DNA from: Sarcina sp034439435
GTDB taxonomy: Bacteria > Bacillota > Clostridia > Clostridiales > Clostridiaceae
Length of the DNA: 64,000 bases
Reading direction: 5' to 3'
Assembly: GCF_034439435.1 (NCBI RefSeq)
Contig: NZ_JAPCKJ010000001.1
Location: 1,116,001-1,180,000, forward strand
Made by a program: the position numbers and the translations under genes. Below the pieces are notes generated by a model, which saw nothing but the letters and a program-made list of their open reading frames with translations, made no database searches and was not told the DNA's origin. Shown in pieces: positions 42,677 through 51,137 of this stretch. Positions within the stretch are counted from its first letter, which is position 1; each line of letters opens with the position of its first letter.

Positions 42677-43559
42677 ATTTATTTATTAAAAGTTTCATAT
42701 CTTCTGGAAGATCTGCTCTTAAACTTAAAGGCTCTTTCGTCTTAGGGCTATAAAAATCTAATCCATAAGCATGTAACGCCTGTCTTGAAATATCTTCAGC
42801 ATCCTCTGTTCCATAAAGTGAATCACCAAATATAGGATGTCCTAAGCTGCTTAAATGAACCCTTATTTGATGTGTTCTTCCTGTTTCTAATAAACACTCA
42901 ACTAAGTCAGCTCCATCATAACTCTCTATAACCTTATAGTGGGTTATGCTCTCTTGTCCTCTTTCATCAACAACTCTTTTTATTGTATCTTCTTCTGGTC
43001 TATAAATAGGTCTATTTATAGTTCCCTCTTTTTCTTCTAAATTTCCATGAACTATAGCTAAATATCTTTTTTGAAATTTATCTGTTTTCATTTCATTAGA
43101 TAAAACCATATGAGCATACTGATTCTTTCCTATGATTATAAGTCCTGAAGTGTTCATATCTAATCTACTAACTAGCCTAACTATACAATCCTGATTACTT
43201 TCTTTGAAGTAATATAATATACCATTAGCTAAAGTTCCATTAGGATGACTTCTTGTAGGATGTACAACCATAAACGGTTTTTTATTTAAAACTAATATAT
43301 CACTATCTTCATAAACTATTTCTAAATCCATTTTTTCTGGTTCAATATTTTGAGATTCTTTCTTTGAAAGTTCAATTTTAATCTCTTCACCAGTTTTAAC
43401 TACATAGTTCATTTTAACTGCAACACCATCTACTTTAATTCTCTTATCTATGGCAGCACTTCTTATTAATCTTGAAGATAATCCTAGCTCTTCCTTTAAG
43501 AACTCTCTTATCTTTCTTTTGTCATATTCTTTAGTTATTTTACTTTCTAAAATACTCAT
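42663..43559 (-). CDS. RluD-family RNA pseudouridine synthase
   Basis: Isomerises specific uridines in rRNA (or tRNA), 298 residues. It has an N-terminal S4 RNA-binding domain (LRIREFLKEELGLSSRLIRSAAIDKRIKVDG region) and the catalytic domain with RLVSRLDMNTSGLIIIGK, in which the Asp of RLD is the nucleophile, then VHGNLEEKEG, GRTHQIRVHLSSLGHPIFGD and the C-terminal hydrophobic HAYGLDF. RluD, RluC and RluA cannot be told apart by eye. The start codon overlaps the LCP gene stop by 4 bases (ATGA type), so the two are coupled. Confidence 0.9.
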   Translation of the reverse strand: MSILESKITKEYDKRKIREFLKEELGLSSRLIRSAAIDKRIKVDGVAVKMNYVVKTGEEIKIELSKKESQNIEPEKMDLEIVYEDSDILVLNKKPFMVVHPTRSHPNGTLANGILYYFKESNQDCIVRLVSRLDMNTSGLIIIGKNQYAHMVLSNEMKTDKFQKRYLAIVHGNLEEKEGTINRPIYRPEEDTIKRVVDERGQESITHYKVIESYDGADLVECLLETGRTHQIRVHLSSLGHPIFGDSLYGTEDAEDISRQALHAYGLDFYSPKTKEPLSLRADLPEDMKLLINKLKNK

Positions 43560-44869
43560 TGCATCTCTCCGAAATTTTTAAAGTCTTTTCCAAGTAAGAT
43601 TACTACATCATAAGTTCCATTACTATCATACTTAGATGGTATTCCCTTTTTAATATCTTTTATCTTTAAATCATTTTCCATAAAAGCTCTAGAACTCTCA
43701 TCCTTTATTAAAATCTGAGATTCTTCTCTTGACTCTCCATTTCCAACATCAACTTTAGGATATCCATTTTCACTTAACTGCTTTTGTACATTACCTGCTA
43801 AACCATTTATCTTAGTACAATTTAAAACTTTTATAGATAATTCCTCTCTAGCAAGACTAGGTATAACATTTTTTCTACCGCTTAAATCACTACTATTTAA
43901 TTCACTTTTTAATTCCTTAGTAGCTTTTTCATCAGGAATATAGTAAGAAACATCCCCAATATACTTTCCTTCTCCAGGTAAAGTAACCATTTGTATATTA
44001 CTACTATCGGTCTCTAACGCCTTAAGACCATATGCAACAGTAACATCTAAAGGTAAATCAGTTTCTATATTTTCATTAAGAACATCAGCTATATTATCTA
44101 TTTTAGTTATCATAGAGAATGATAGAACCTTATCTATAACAGCATTCATAAGTTTTTGTTGGTTTTTAATTCTATCAATATCTCCATTTGCAAGCCCTGT
44201 ACCATCATTATTCTTTCTCCATCTAAAGAACTCTTCAGCCTTTTGACCATCTAAATGTACAGTTTCACCTTCATTAAAATGTATGTGTAAATCTTGCCCT
44301 GGATCATCATAATTCATATCCTGCTCGATATACATATCCACTCCACCAATAGCATCTATTATGCCTCTAAAGCCTTCATAATCTACTTTAACAACATAAT
44401 TAACCTTAACATCTAACATATTGCTTACAATATCCTTAACAAGTTTTTCGCCTCCAATAGGATAAGCCGCATTTATCTTTTGTGACTTGCCTCCTATTTT
44501 AACTCTAGTATCTCTAGGAATAGAGACTAGTTTAGCCTTCTTAGTTATAGGATCAAAATTAGCTAATATTATTGTGTCGGTTCTTTTTATATCTTTATTA
44601 CCAACATCATTTGTATCACCAATATCCATTCCTAATAAAAGAACATTTATTGGCTCTTCAACTTTTATTACATCTTGCTTTACGTCCTTAACTATATCAA
44701 AAACTTGCCCTAGAAAACTACCATATTTAAAATAAACATATCCAAAAACACTTATTGAAAAAATAAGAATAAAGGCTAAAGTGCAAAGAATTATTCTTTT
44801 AATTAATCTTTTCTTATTGCTCTTCTCTTTATTCTTTCTTTTTTCAACTCTATTTTCTTCATTCCCCAT
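43556..44869 (-). CDS. LytR-CpsA-Psr (LCP) family glycopolymer ligase with LytR_C domain
   Basis: Extracytoplasmic membrane-anchored enzyme that transfers secondary wall polymers from lipid carriers to peptidoglycan. It has 437 residues, with a basic N-terminus and one membrane helix (LIKRIILCTLAFILIFSISVFGYVYF). The LCP domain includes LLLGMDIGD, VSIPRDTRVKIGGKSQKINAAYPIGG and the arginine-rich AEEFFRWRKNNDGTGLANGDIDRIKNQQ. The C-terminal LytR_C domain (ISIKVLNCTKINGLAGNVQKQL) is a frequent partner. It is first of a pair with the RluD-family gene, downstream of the nadD-yqeK block. Confidence 0.92.
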   Translation of the reverse strand: MGNEENRVEKRKNKEKSNKKRLIKRIILCTLAFILIFSISVFGYVYFKYGSFLGQVFDIVKDVKQDVIKVEEPINVLLLGMDIGDTNDVGNKDIKRTDTIILANFDPITKKAKLVSIPRDTRVKIGGKSQKINAAYPIGGEKLVKDIVSNMLDVKVNYVVKVDYEGFRGIIDAIGGVDMYIEQDMNYDDPGQDLHIHFNEGETVHLDGQKAEEFFRWRKNNDGTGLANGDIDRIKNQQKLMNAVIDKVLSFSMITKIDNIADVLNENIETDLPLDVTVAYGLKALETDSSNIQMVTLPGEGKYIGDVSYYIPDEKATKELKSELNSSDLSGRKNVIPSLAREELSIKVLNCTKINGLAGNVQKQLSENGYPKVDVGNGESREESQILIKDESSRAFMENDLKIKDIKKGIPSKYDSNGTYDVVILLGKDFKNFGEMQ

Positions 44870-44890
44870 ATAATCCCCCCAATTATTTAA

Positions 44891-45463
44891 CTAAGCATTT
44901 TTATTCATTATTAAAAAATTTCTTGCCTCTATAGTTAAAGGATGTATCAAATTACCTTGTTTTATCACAAACAAGATTGTATTTTCTAATCCCTTTAATA
45001 CGCCTTCATCTAAGTCTTCTTTAGTTATTTTTCTTAGTTCTTGAACTCCTAGGAAATCTCTTCCTGGCTCAATATAATCAGCTATATATATTATTTTTTC
45101 TAAAGTACTCATATCTCTTTTAGCTAAAGTATGGTATTTTACAGCATCTAAAACATCCTCATCTTCTATACCAAACTTCTCTTTAGCAATTATAGCTCCA
45201 ACAAACCCATGTAAAACTTGAGGAGATTTTAAAGTTATTTCATCTAAATCATAATCTCTCTCTTCTAAAATTTTAATTTGTTCACCTACTGGTACATATT
45301 TTGCTACATCATGAATTAGTGCAGCTAACTCTGCCTTATTAACGTCCTCACCATTAAGTTTAGCAAGTTCTTTAGCAGTTTCAACCACACCTAAGGTATG
45401 TGAGTATCTACTTCCCTTAAGAGTCTCTTTAACATATTCATTTATTCTTTCTAATGACCACAT
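44891..45463 (-). CDS. yqeK: YqeK-type HD-domain hydrolase
   Basis: HD-superfamily metalloenzyme of 190 residues. YqeK-type proteins hydrolyse diadenosine tetraphosphate symmetrically. The motif pairs are HTLGVVETAKELAKLNG, the metal pair in LAALIHDVAKYVP, HGFVGAIIAKEKFG and HTLAKRDMSTLEKIIYIADYIEPGRDF. It lies 2 bases after nadD, its usual neighbour in Firmicutes, and is followed by the LCP gene. Confidence 0.92.
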   Translation of the reverse strand: MWSLERINEYVKETLKGSRYSHTLGVVETAKELAKLNGEDVNKAELAALIHDVAKYVPVGEQIKILEERDYDLDEITLKSPQVLHGFVGAIIAKEKFGIEDEDVLDAVKYHTLAKRDMSTLEKIIYIADYIEPGRDFLGVQELRKITKEDLDEGVLKGLENTILFVIKQGNLIHPLTIEARNFLIMNKNA

Positions 45464-45465
45464 AG

Positions 45466-46074
45466 CTACTTTCTCCTATATAAATTGTTCTTATTTATTA
45501 TATCCATTACACCTGGTGGTAGAAAGAATTTTACTTCTAAGGAATTAGCTACTCTTTCCCTTATAAAAGTAGAACTAATTTCTATATTAAGTAAATCTAA
45601 ATATACTATATTAGTACAATATTCTTTCTCAAACTCTTTTTTCCTTTTTAATAAATCATTTTTATTAAATCCAGGTCTATTAAAAACAACTAAATTACTA
45701 AATTTGAAAATATCGCTTATATTTTTCCATGAATTTAAATTTAAAAGACAATCTGCTCCAGTTATGAAATAGAGCTCTACTTCTCCAAAACTTTCATTTA
45801 AATATCTTAAAGTTTCATAAGTAAAGCTCAATCCCTGTTTCTCTATTTCATAGTTACTTATGGAAAAAAAGCTATATGGATTTATAGCTTTTTTAACCAT
45901 TTCATATCTAATTATTTCATCAGTTATATCCTTATTCCTCTTATGCGGAGGATTACCTGCTGGCATAAATATAACTTCATCTAATTCTAGTTCTTTATAG
46001 GCTTCATAGGCTATATAAATATGACCTATATGTATTGGGTCAAAGGTTCCCCCAATTACTCCTATTTTTTTCAT
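45466..46074 (-). CDS. nadD: Nicotinate-nucleotide adenylyltransferase NadD
   Basis: Adenylates nicotinic acid mononucleotide in NAD biosynthesis, 202 residues. The nucleotidyltransferase signatures are GGTFDPIHIGHI at the N-terminus and ISSTFIRERV near the C-terminus; PAGNPPHKRNKDIT is the substrate loop. It is 1 base after the yhbY gene, which is standard Firmicutes order (obg-yhbY-nadD-yqeK). Confidence 0.96.
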   Translation of the reverse strand: MKKIGVIGGTFDPIHIGHIYIAYEAYKELELDEVIFMPAGNPPHKRNKDITDEIIRYEMVKKAINPYSFFSISNYEIEKQGLSFTYETLRYLNESFGEVELYFITGADCLLNLNSWKNISDIFKFSNLVVFNRPGFNKNDLLKRKKEFEKEYCTNIVYLDLLNIEISSTFIRERVANSLEVKFFLPPGVMDIINKNNLYRRK

Positions 46075-46075
46075 A

Positions 46076-46378
46076 TTACTTCCCTTTTTTAGGTAATTCT
46101 ATCTTAGGATTATTTTTTGATGCTCTGTAAAGAACTATCTTATTTCCTATAGATTGAACTCCTTCACAGTTTAATCTTTCGCAGATGAAATTTGAAGCTT
46201 CTCTTGTCTCTAATCCACTGTTTTCAAGAACGTTTATCTTTAATATCTCTCTTGCTTCTAAAGCATCATCAACTTGCTTTAAGAAGTTCTCTTCTATTCC
46301 GTTTTTTCCTATTTGGAATATAGGAGTTAATTTAGCACCTAATCCTCTTAAATATGATCTTTGTTTTGTTGTTATCAT
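46076..46378 (-). CDS. yhbY: YhbY-type CRM-domain RNA-binding protein
   Basis: Small (100 residues) RNA-binding protein associated with the large ribosomal subunit. The CRM domain is shown by LRGLGAKLTPIFQIGKNGIEENFLKQVDDALEAREILKINVLENS, with the GxxG-type loop KNGI, and IVLYRASKNNPKIELP at the end. It lies between obg and nadD. Confidence 0.92.
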   Translation of the reverse strand: MITTKQRSYLRGLGAKLTPIFQIGKNGIEENFLKQVDDALEAREILKINVLENSGLETREASNFICERLNCEGVQSIGNKIVLYRASKNNPKIELPKKGK

Positions 46379-46395
46379 TCTTTGTCCTCCATTAA

Positions 46396-47682
46396 TTATA
46401 GTAAGTATTCAAACTCAAAGTCATTTAATCTTACCATATCGCCATCTTCTATTCCCATGTCTCTTAACTCTTGGAATATTCCCTTATTATTAAGAACTTT
46501 ATGGAAATATCTTAATGAATCTGGATCATTTACATTAACAGCTAATAATAATCTGTCTACAAATGAACCTTCTACTACATAAACTTTTAATCCATCTTCT
46601 TCTATTGGGTTTATAGTATATGTAAACTTCTTATCCTCTGGGATGAATCTTTCATCTTCTGGGATTTCTAAGTCAGTTACAGGAATATCTTTAAGCATTC
46701 TAGCTGCTTCTTTGATTACTTCCTCTACTCCTTGTGAAGTAGCTGCTGACATTTTAAATACTTTATCAAAGCCCATTTTATTAACTTCAGCTTTAAAGTT
46801 TTCAAAAACTTCTTCATCAAATAACATATCACTTTTGTTTGCAACAACTATTTGAGGTCTATCCCAAAGTTTAACACTATAGTTCTTTAATTCTTCATTT
46901 ATTCTCTTGAAGTCTTCTACAGCATCTCTTCCTTCAATACCTGATATATCAACAACATGTATTAAAAGTCTTGTTCTTTCTATATGTCTTAAGAAGTCTA
47001 ATCCAAGTCCAACTCCCTCAGAAGCTCCTTCTATAATACCTGGTATATCTGCCATAACAAATGGCTCTATTCCTGGTACTGCAACAACACCTAAGTTAGG
47101 TTTTAAAGTTGTGAAATGATAGTTAGCTATCTTTGGTTTAGCCTTAGTAACAACTGAAAGGAATGTTGATTTACCAACGTTAGGGAATCCTAAAAGACCA
47201 ACATCTGCTAAAAGTTTTAACTCTAAAGCAACCCATCTTTCTTCTCCTGGCATTCCAGGTTCAGCGAAAGTTGGTGCCTGTCTTGTTGGTGTACAGAATT
47301 TGCAGTTTCCTTTACCACCTTTACCACCTCTACAGATAGTAAATTCGTCATCTCTATGAGAAAGGTCTGCCATTACTTTATTAGTTTCAACATCTCTTAT
47401 GATAGTTCCCATTGGAACTTCTACTATTAAATTTTCTCCATCTCTTCCGTAACATTTAGAGCCTTGACCGTCTTCTCCTCTGCCTGCTACGAATTTTCTC
47501 TTATATTTGAAATCTAAAAGAGTTGTCATTCCAGGGTTAACTTTAAAAGTTACATTTCCCCCTTTACCACCGTCTCCACCGTCTGGCCCACCAAGTGGAA
47601 CATACTTTTCTCTTCTAAAAGAAACAGAACCGTGACCACCATCTCCAGATTTCACAAATATCTTGGCTGTATCTATAAACAT
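46396..47682 (-). CDS. obg: GTPase Obg/CgtA
   Basis: Essential ribosome-associated GTPase, 428 residues. The glycine-rich Obg fold (FVKSGDGGHGSVSFRREKYVPLGGPDGGDGGKGG) leads into the G domain with FPNVGKSTFLS, DIPGII and ANKSDM, and ends with the OCT domain (FTYTINPIEEDGLKVYVVEGSFVDRLL). It assists 50S maturation and in Bacillus is needed for sporulation initiation. It begins the obg-yhbY-nadD-yqeK run and lies downstream of the L27/Prp/L21 operon after a terminator. A TATAAT lies about 45-50 bases upstream in its own spacer. Confidence 0.96.
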   Translation of the reverse strand: MFIDTAKIFVKSGDGGHGSVSFRREKYVPLGGPDGGDGGKGGNVTFKVNPGMTTLLDFKYKRKFVAGRGEDGQGSKCYGRDGENLIVEVPMGTIIRDVETNKVMADLSHRDDEFTICRGGKGGKGNCKFCTPTRQAPTFAEPGMPGEERWVALELKLLADVGLLGFPNVGKSTFLSVVTKAKPKIANYHFTTLKPNLGVVAVPGIEPFVMADIPGIIEGASEGVGLGLDFLRHIERTRLLIHVVDISGIEGRDAVEDFKRINEELKNYSVKLWDRPQIVVANKSDMLFDEEVFENFKAEVNKMGFDKVFKMSAATSQGVEEVIKEAARMLKDIPVTDLEIPEDERFIPEDKKFTYTINPIEEDGLKVYVVEGSFVDRLLLAVNVNDPDSLRYFHKVLNNKGIFQELRDMGIEDGDMVRLNDFEFEYLL

Positions 47683-47805
47683 GTTTTCTCACCTTGCTTT
47701 CTCTATAAAATATACCTTTTTAGTATATTATAACCTTAGTTTAATATAAAAACACAGCTTTTTTAAGTGCCATGCTCTCATATGATAAAAAATTTTTATA
47801 CTTAA

Positions 47806-47836
47806 TCAAAAAGCACCCTAAGTAAGGGTGCTTTTA
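47806..47836 (-). terminator. Terminator of the rplU-prp-rpmA operon
   Basis: Eleven-bp stem AAAAGCACCCT / AGGGTGCTTTT with a 5-base loop, T-run on the minus strand. Confidence 0.9.
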
Positions 47837-47850
47837 TAAAACTAAATATA

Positions 47851-48153
47851 TTATTCAGCTATAACTTCTTCTACGTTTACTGGGTAAACAGAAGCTTTTT
47901 TCTTGTCTCTTCCAAGTCTTTCGTATTTAACAACACCATCGATTTTAGCGAATAAAGTATCGTCTCCACCTTTACCTACGTTAGCACCTGGATGAATCTT
48001 AGTTCCTCTTTGTCTTACTAATATATTTCCAGCAAGAACAAATTGTCCATCTGCACATTTAACACCAAGTCTTTTACTCTCAGAATCTCTACCGTTCTTT
48101 GAGCTACCAACCCCTTTTTTATGTGCAAATAATTGAAGGTTCATTATTAACAT
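47851..48153 (-). CDS. rpmA: Ribosomal protein L27 with cleavable N-terminal extension
   Basis: Large-subunit protein whose N-terminus reaches the peptidyl-transfer centre. It begins MLIMNLQLFAHKKGVGSSKNG: the stretch NLQLF before AHKKG is the Prp cleavage site found in Firmicutes, and the mature protein starts at Ala. I keep the first ATG (48151-48153) because GGAGG lies 8 bases before it. The body has GSSKNGRDSESKRLGVK and GTKIHPGANVGKGGDDTLFA. It follows prp by 3 bases. Confidence 0.96.
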   Translation of the reverse strand: MLIMNLQLFAHKKGVGSSKNGRDSESKRLGVKCADGQFVLAGNILVRQRGTKIHPGANVGKGGDDTLFAKIDGVVKYERLGRDKKKASVYPVNVEEVIAE

Positions 48154-48156
48154 AGT

Positions 48157-48528
48157 CTACACCTCCTCTTTTATTATCTCTATATATTTACAACGCGTTT
48201 TCTTTCCTAAACTGCTATCCAGCCCTAGGACTAGACTCGCTAAGCTCATTTCAAAAGTTTTAAGTAAAACCTGAGCTTCAACTATCTCCTCATGAGTAAA
48301 CCCATTTAGATCTAGTTTTAAATATCCATCACTCATTTCATAGTTTACATTTAGCTTTAACACTTCATCTAAACCAATGATTGCACTTTGAGATAATACT
48401 GATACGGAATTACATATCATATCGTATGCCTCTCCAGCTAGAACCGCATCTCTGCATTGCATCGCGTGTCCTTTTATAGTGAAGGAAATTATGTTATCTT
48501 CTCTTGATTGAAATTTAACCTTAATCAT
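48157..48528 (-). CDS. prp: Ribosomal-processing cysteine protease Prp
   Basis: Removes the N-terminal extension of L27. The 123-residue protein has the catalytic pair in KGHAMQCRDAVLAGEAYDMICNSVSVLSQS: His in GHA and Cys in ICNSVSV, as in the Staphylococcus enzyme. It sits between rplU and rpmA, its substrate gene, with tight spacing. Confidence 0.93.
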   Translation of the reverse strand: MIKVKFQSREDNIISFTIKGHAMQCRDAVLAGEAYDMICNSVSVLSQSAIIGLDEVLKLNVNYEMSDGYLKLDLNGFTHEEIVEAQVLLKTFEMSLASLVLGLDSSLGKKTRCKYIEIIKEEV

Positions 48529-48537
48529 ATCAGAAAA

Positions 48538-48849
48538 TTAAGCTTCGATCTTTTCGATAACGATCTTAGTGTAAGGTTGTCTATGACCATTTTTTCTTCT
48601 GTAGTCTTTCTTTCTCTTGTATTTGAATACAACAACTTTCTTAGCTTTTCCTTGAGCTAATACTTTTGCTACAACCTTAGCACCCTCAACTACTGGTGCA
48701 CCAACTTTGATTTCTCCGTCTTTAGCGACTGCAAGAACCTCTGTTAATTCAACTGTTGAGTCAACTTCAGCGTTAAGTTTTTCAACGAATAATACGTCTC
48801 CTTCTTGAACTCTGTATTGTTTTCCTCCTGTAGTTAATACTGCGTACAT
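48538..48849 (-). CDS. rplU: Ribosomal protein L21
   Basis: Large-subunit protein of 103 residues, with [33 protein letters not shown] and the basic end [30 protein letters not shown] typical of L21. It is first in the rplU-prp-rpmA operon, transcribed from a recognisable promoter and preceded by the L21 leader RNA. AGGAGGTG precedes the ATG. Confidence 0.97.
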
Positions 48850-48851
48850 TA

Positions 48852-48932
48852 AAACACCTCCTCATAACGGTCTCGCCACTTAAGGTATAACTTCAAAAGT
48901 TATTTTTAAAACCTATTCGCGAGCGGTTTACA
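48852..48932 (-). ncRNA. L21 leader, candidate autoregulatory 5' UTR element
   Basis: Between the promoter and rplU the minus-strand RNA contains AACCGCTCGCGAA, a small hairpin AACTT-TTG-AAGTT and GTGGCGAGACCGTT just before AGGAGGTG. The outer blocks can pair (GCTCGC with GGCGAGACC) to enclose the inner hairpin. Such leaders before rplU are known in Firmicutes and thought to respond to L21. The match is by eye and secondary structure was not computed. Confidence 0.6.
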
Positions 48933-48938
48933 AAAGCC

Positions 48939-48967
48939 ATTCTATCACAGCCACCATCTTTTGTAAA
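48939..48967 (-). promoter_or_regulatory. rplU operon promoter overlapped by an inverted repeat
   Basis: On the minus strand TTTACA (48962-48967), 17 bases, TAGAAT (48939-48944). TTTACAAAAG (48959-48968) and CTTTTGTAAA (48927-48936) are exact inverse complements flanking the spacer and -10, an unusual symmetry for a ribosomal-protein promoter. Confidence 0.65.
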
Positions 48968-48974
48968 GCTAAAT

Positions 48975-50417
48975 TTAATATTTCTCGATATTCTTCACCA
49001 AATACTCACTTACGCTTTCTATTTGATTTTTAAAGATTAATGGTTCTACTTTATAAAAATCTTTGAATTCTTGAAAATTCAAGTAGATGTTTAAATCTAA
49101 TGCTCCAATTTCTTTTAAAAACTCAAAAATATTTCCTCTAATATCTTTTTCATAAATAGAGTTTATTTCTATGTGAAAGTCTTTTATATTTCCTTCCCCA
49201 TTTTTCTTTAAAATCTCATTTCTTAAAAGAAGATTTATGTAAGATAATTTCAATCTTTTTCCATGACCATTACATGCTGGACAATTTTCTTCTATATACT
49301 CATAAATGCTTTTCCCTTTTCTATATCTAGTTATTTGTACTAAACCAAGCTCTGTAAAAGGGAATATCTTAGCTCTTTGGCTATCACTTTTAAATTCTTC
49401 TTTTAAAAGCTCCAAAATTTTTCTCTTGTTCTCTTTTGAATACATATCTATAAAATCAACTAATATTATTCCACCTAAGTTTCTAATTTTAATTTGCCTA
49501 GCAATTTCTTTTGCTGCATTTTTATTAGTTTCATAGGCAGTCTTTTCTTTATTTTTATGATTTGTATTCTTTCCTGAGTTTACATCTATAACATACATTG
49601 CCTCAGTCTTTTCAATAACTATATCTCCACCACAACTTAAATTAACTCTGTTGTTCCTAAGGCTAAGAATTTCTTTTTCTATTCCGTAATAATCAAAAAG
49701 ACTTCTTGCCTCATCATATAGAACTACCTTTAAATACTCTGAGTTAGAAATACTATCCTTTATTCTTTCATAGTCTTCTAATGAGTCAACAATTATTGAA
49801 GATGTATCCGCATCAATGTCATCTCTAATTATCTTGTTTATAAGGTCCCCTTTGCCCAATAATCTTTTTGGATTTAGTGAAAATTTCCCTTCTCTTATGA
49901 CATCTTTATAAATTCTATATAACTCTTCAATTTCATCTTGAATTTCATCTAGAGTTGCAAATTGAGCTTTAGTTCTAACTGTAATTCCTACTTCACTTGG
50001 TTTTAACAATGAATTCTCAAGCTCTTGTTTAAACTCTAAATTCTCTATTTTTCTTGAAACCGAAATATCATTTGTTGAAGTCTCTAAAACACAATATCTT
50101 CCTGCTAGAGAAATCTTTGAAGTAACCTTAGCTCCTTTATTTCCAAGCTGTTCCTTTAATACTTCAACAATTACTCCATCACCTTGTTTTAAATCTTTAT
50201 CCTCTTCTCCAATTACCATATAAGCTTGTTTGTTATAGCCTATATCTATAAAGGCACTTTTTATTCCTGAAACTACTCTCTTAACTACACCTTTATAGAT
50301 TTCTCCTTGAACTGGCTCTAGGCTCTCTTCTTCTATATAGCACTCACTTAAAAGATTATTTTTCTTTATGGCGACTCTTAATAAATTTTCTCTTCTTTCT
50401 ACGTATATATCTCTCAT
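48975..50417 (-). CDS. rng: Ribonuclease E/G-family endoribonuclease
   Basis: RNase of 480 residues, close to the RNase G core. It starts with an S1 domain (IYKGVVKRVVSGIKSAFIDIGYNKQAYM), then the catalytic DNase I-like part with YVIDVNSGKN and VDFIDMYSKEN, whose acidic residues bind Mg, and the zinc-link CPACNGHGK near residue 405. Bacillus lacks this family, but clostridia have it. It lies between the radical-SAM-linked gene and the L21 promoter on the same strand. Rne versus Rng is a matter of length; this is Rng-like. Confidence 0.88.
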   Translation of the reverse strand: MRDIYVERRENLLRVAIKKNNLLSECYIEEESLEPVQGEIYKGVVKRVVSGIKSAFIDIGYNKQAYMVIGEEDKDLKQGDGVIVEVLKEQLGNKGAKVTSKISLAGRYCVLETSTNDISVSRKIENLEFKQELENSLLKPSEVGITVRTKAQFATLDEIQDEIEELYRIYKDVIREGKFSLNPKRLLGKGDLINKIIRDDIDADTSSIIVDSLEDYERIKDSISNSEYLKVVLYDEARSLFDYYGIEKEILSLRNNRVNLSCGGDIVIEKTEAMYVIDVNSGKNTNHKNKEKTAYETNKNAAKEIARQIKIRNLGGIILVDFIDMYSKENKRKILELLKEEFKSDSQRAKIFPFTELGLVQITRYRKGKSIYEYIEENCPACNGHGKRLKLSYINLLLRNEILKKNGEGNIKDFHIEINSIYEKDIRGNIFEFLKEIGALDLNIYLNFQEFKDFYKVEPLIFKNQIESVSEYLVKNIEKY

Positions 50418-50435
50418 GAATTCACTTCCTAAATT

Positions 50436-51137
50436 TTATATGTATTTATATAAAGGAACTAATATATCTCCTTTGTATGCGTACATCTCAACTCTTTTTA
50501 TTTCTACGAAAGCTTCTTCATTAACATTTGAAGTATTTTCCTTTATAACATTAGCTAAAAGATCTGCTGAAAGATTCTCTCTACTTCCGCAGCTAATTGT
50601 TGCATTAACAACTAAGCAATCATCCTTAGTCCAACATTTGAAGTCCTTTATAAATGGTTTTATATCAGCTTCTTTTTCACCTTTTTTAGTCTTTTTAATT
50701 GTTACTATTTCTTTTTTAGTCATTAAAGCATTAACTTCTTCTTCAGCTTTAGAAACATCACTATACTTTATTTTTATTGTATAGTTAGCAGCATCTAAAA
50801 GAGCCATTGCAGGTGGTAATCTCTTAATATTATGGATAACAGGACTTTTTGAAGCCTCTAAGAATTTAATCCCTTTAGCTGAGAACTCATTTAATTGTTC
50901 TTTTACAGCGTCAACATTCATATCTTCTTCTAGATTTAAGTCTAAATAATCCCCCTCTGAATAAACACCAACTGATAAAGGTTGTGCTATTGCTAAAGCC
51001 ATATGAGGATTGAAGCCCTTTGAATATCCAACTGGAAGCCCAGCTCTTCTTACTATTCTTTGAATTGTTCTCATTAAATCTAAGTGAGAAATAAATTTTA
51101 TATCTGCATCTTTAGTAAATTTAATTAAGTATCGCAC
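50436..51137 (-). CDS. TIGR03936-family radical-SAM-linked protein (DUF2344)
   Basis: Conserved protein usually coupled to a TIGR03960 radical-SAM enzyme, as here. It shows RYLIKFTKDADIKFISHLDLMRTIQRIVRRAGLPVGYSKGFNPHMALAIAQPLSVGV, the family hallmark. The role is unknown. The ORF can start at ATG 51155, TTG 51143 or GTG 51137; only the last two have GGGGAG upstream (4 and 10 bases), and family members start near MRYLIKF, so I chose GTG 51137. It overlaps the end of the radical-SAM gene. Confidence 0.85.
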   Translation of the reverse strand: MRYLIKFTKDADIKFISHLDLMRTIQRIVRRAGLPVGYSKGFNPHMALAIAQPLSVGVYSEGDYLDLNLEEDMNVDAVKEQLNEFSAKGIKFLEASKSPVIHNIKRLPPAMALLDAANYTIKIKYSDVSKAEEEVNALMTKKEIVTIKKTKKGEKEADIKPFIKDFKCWTKDDCLVVNATISCGSRENLSADLLANVIKENTSNVNEEAFVEIKRVEMYAYKGDILVPLYKYI

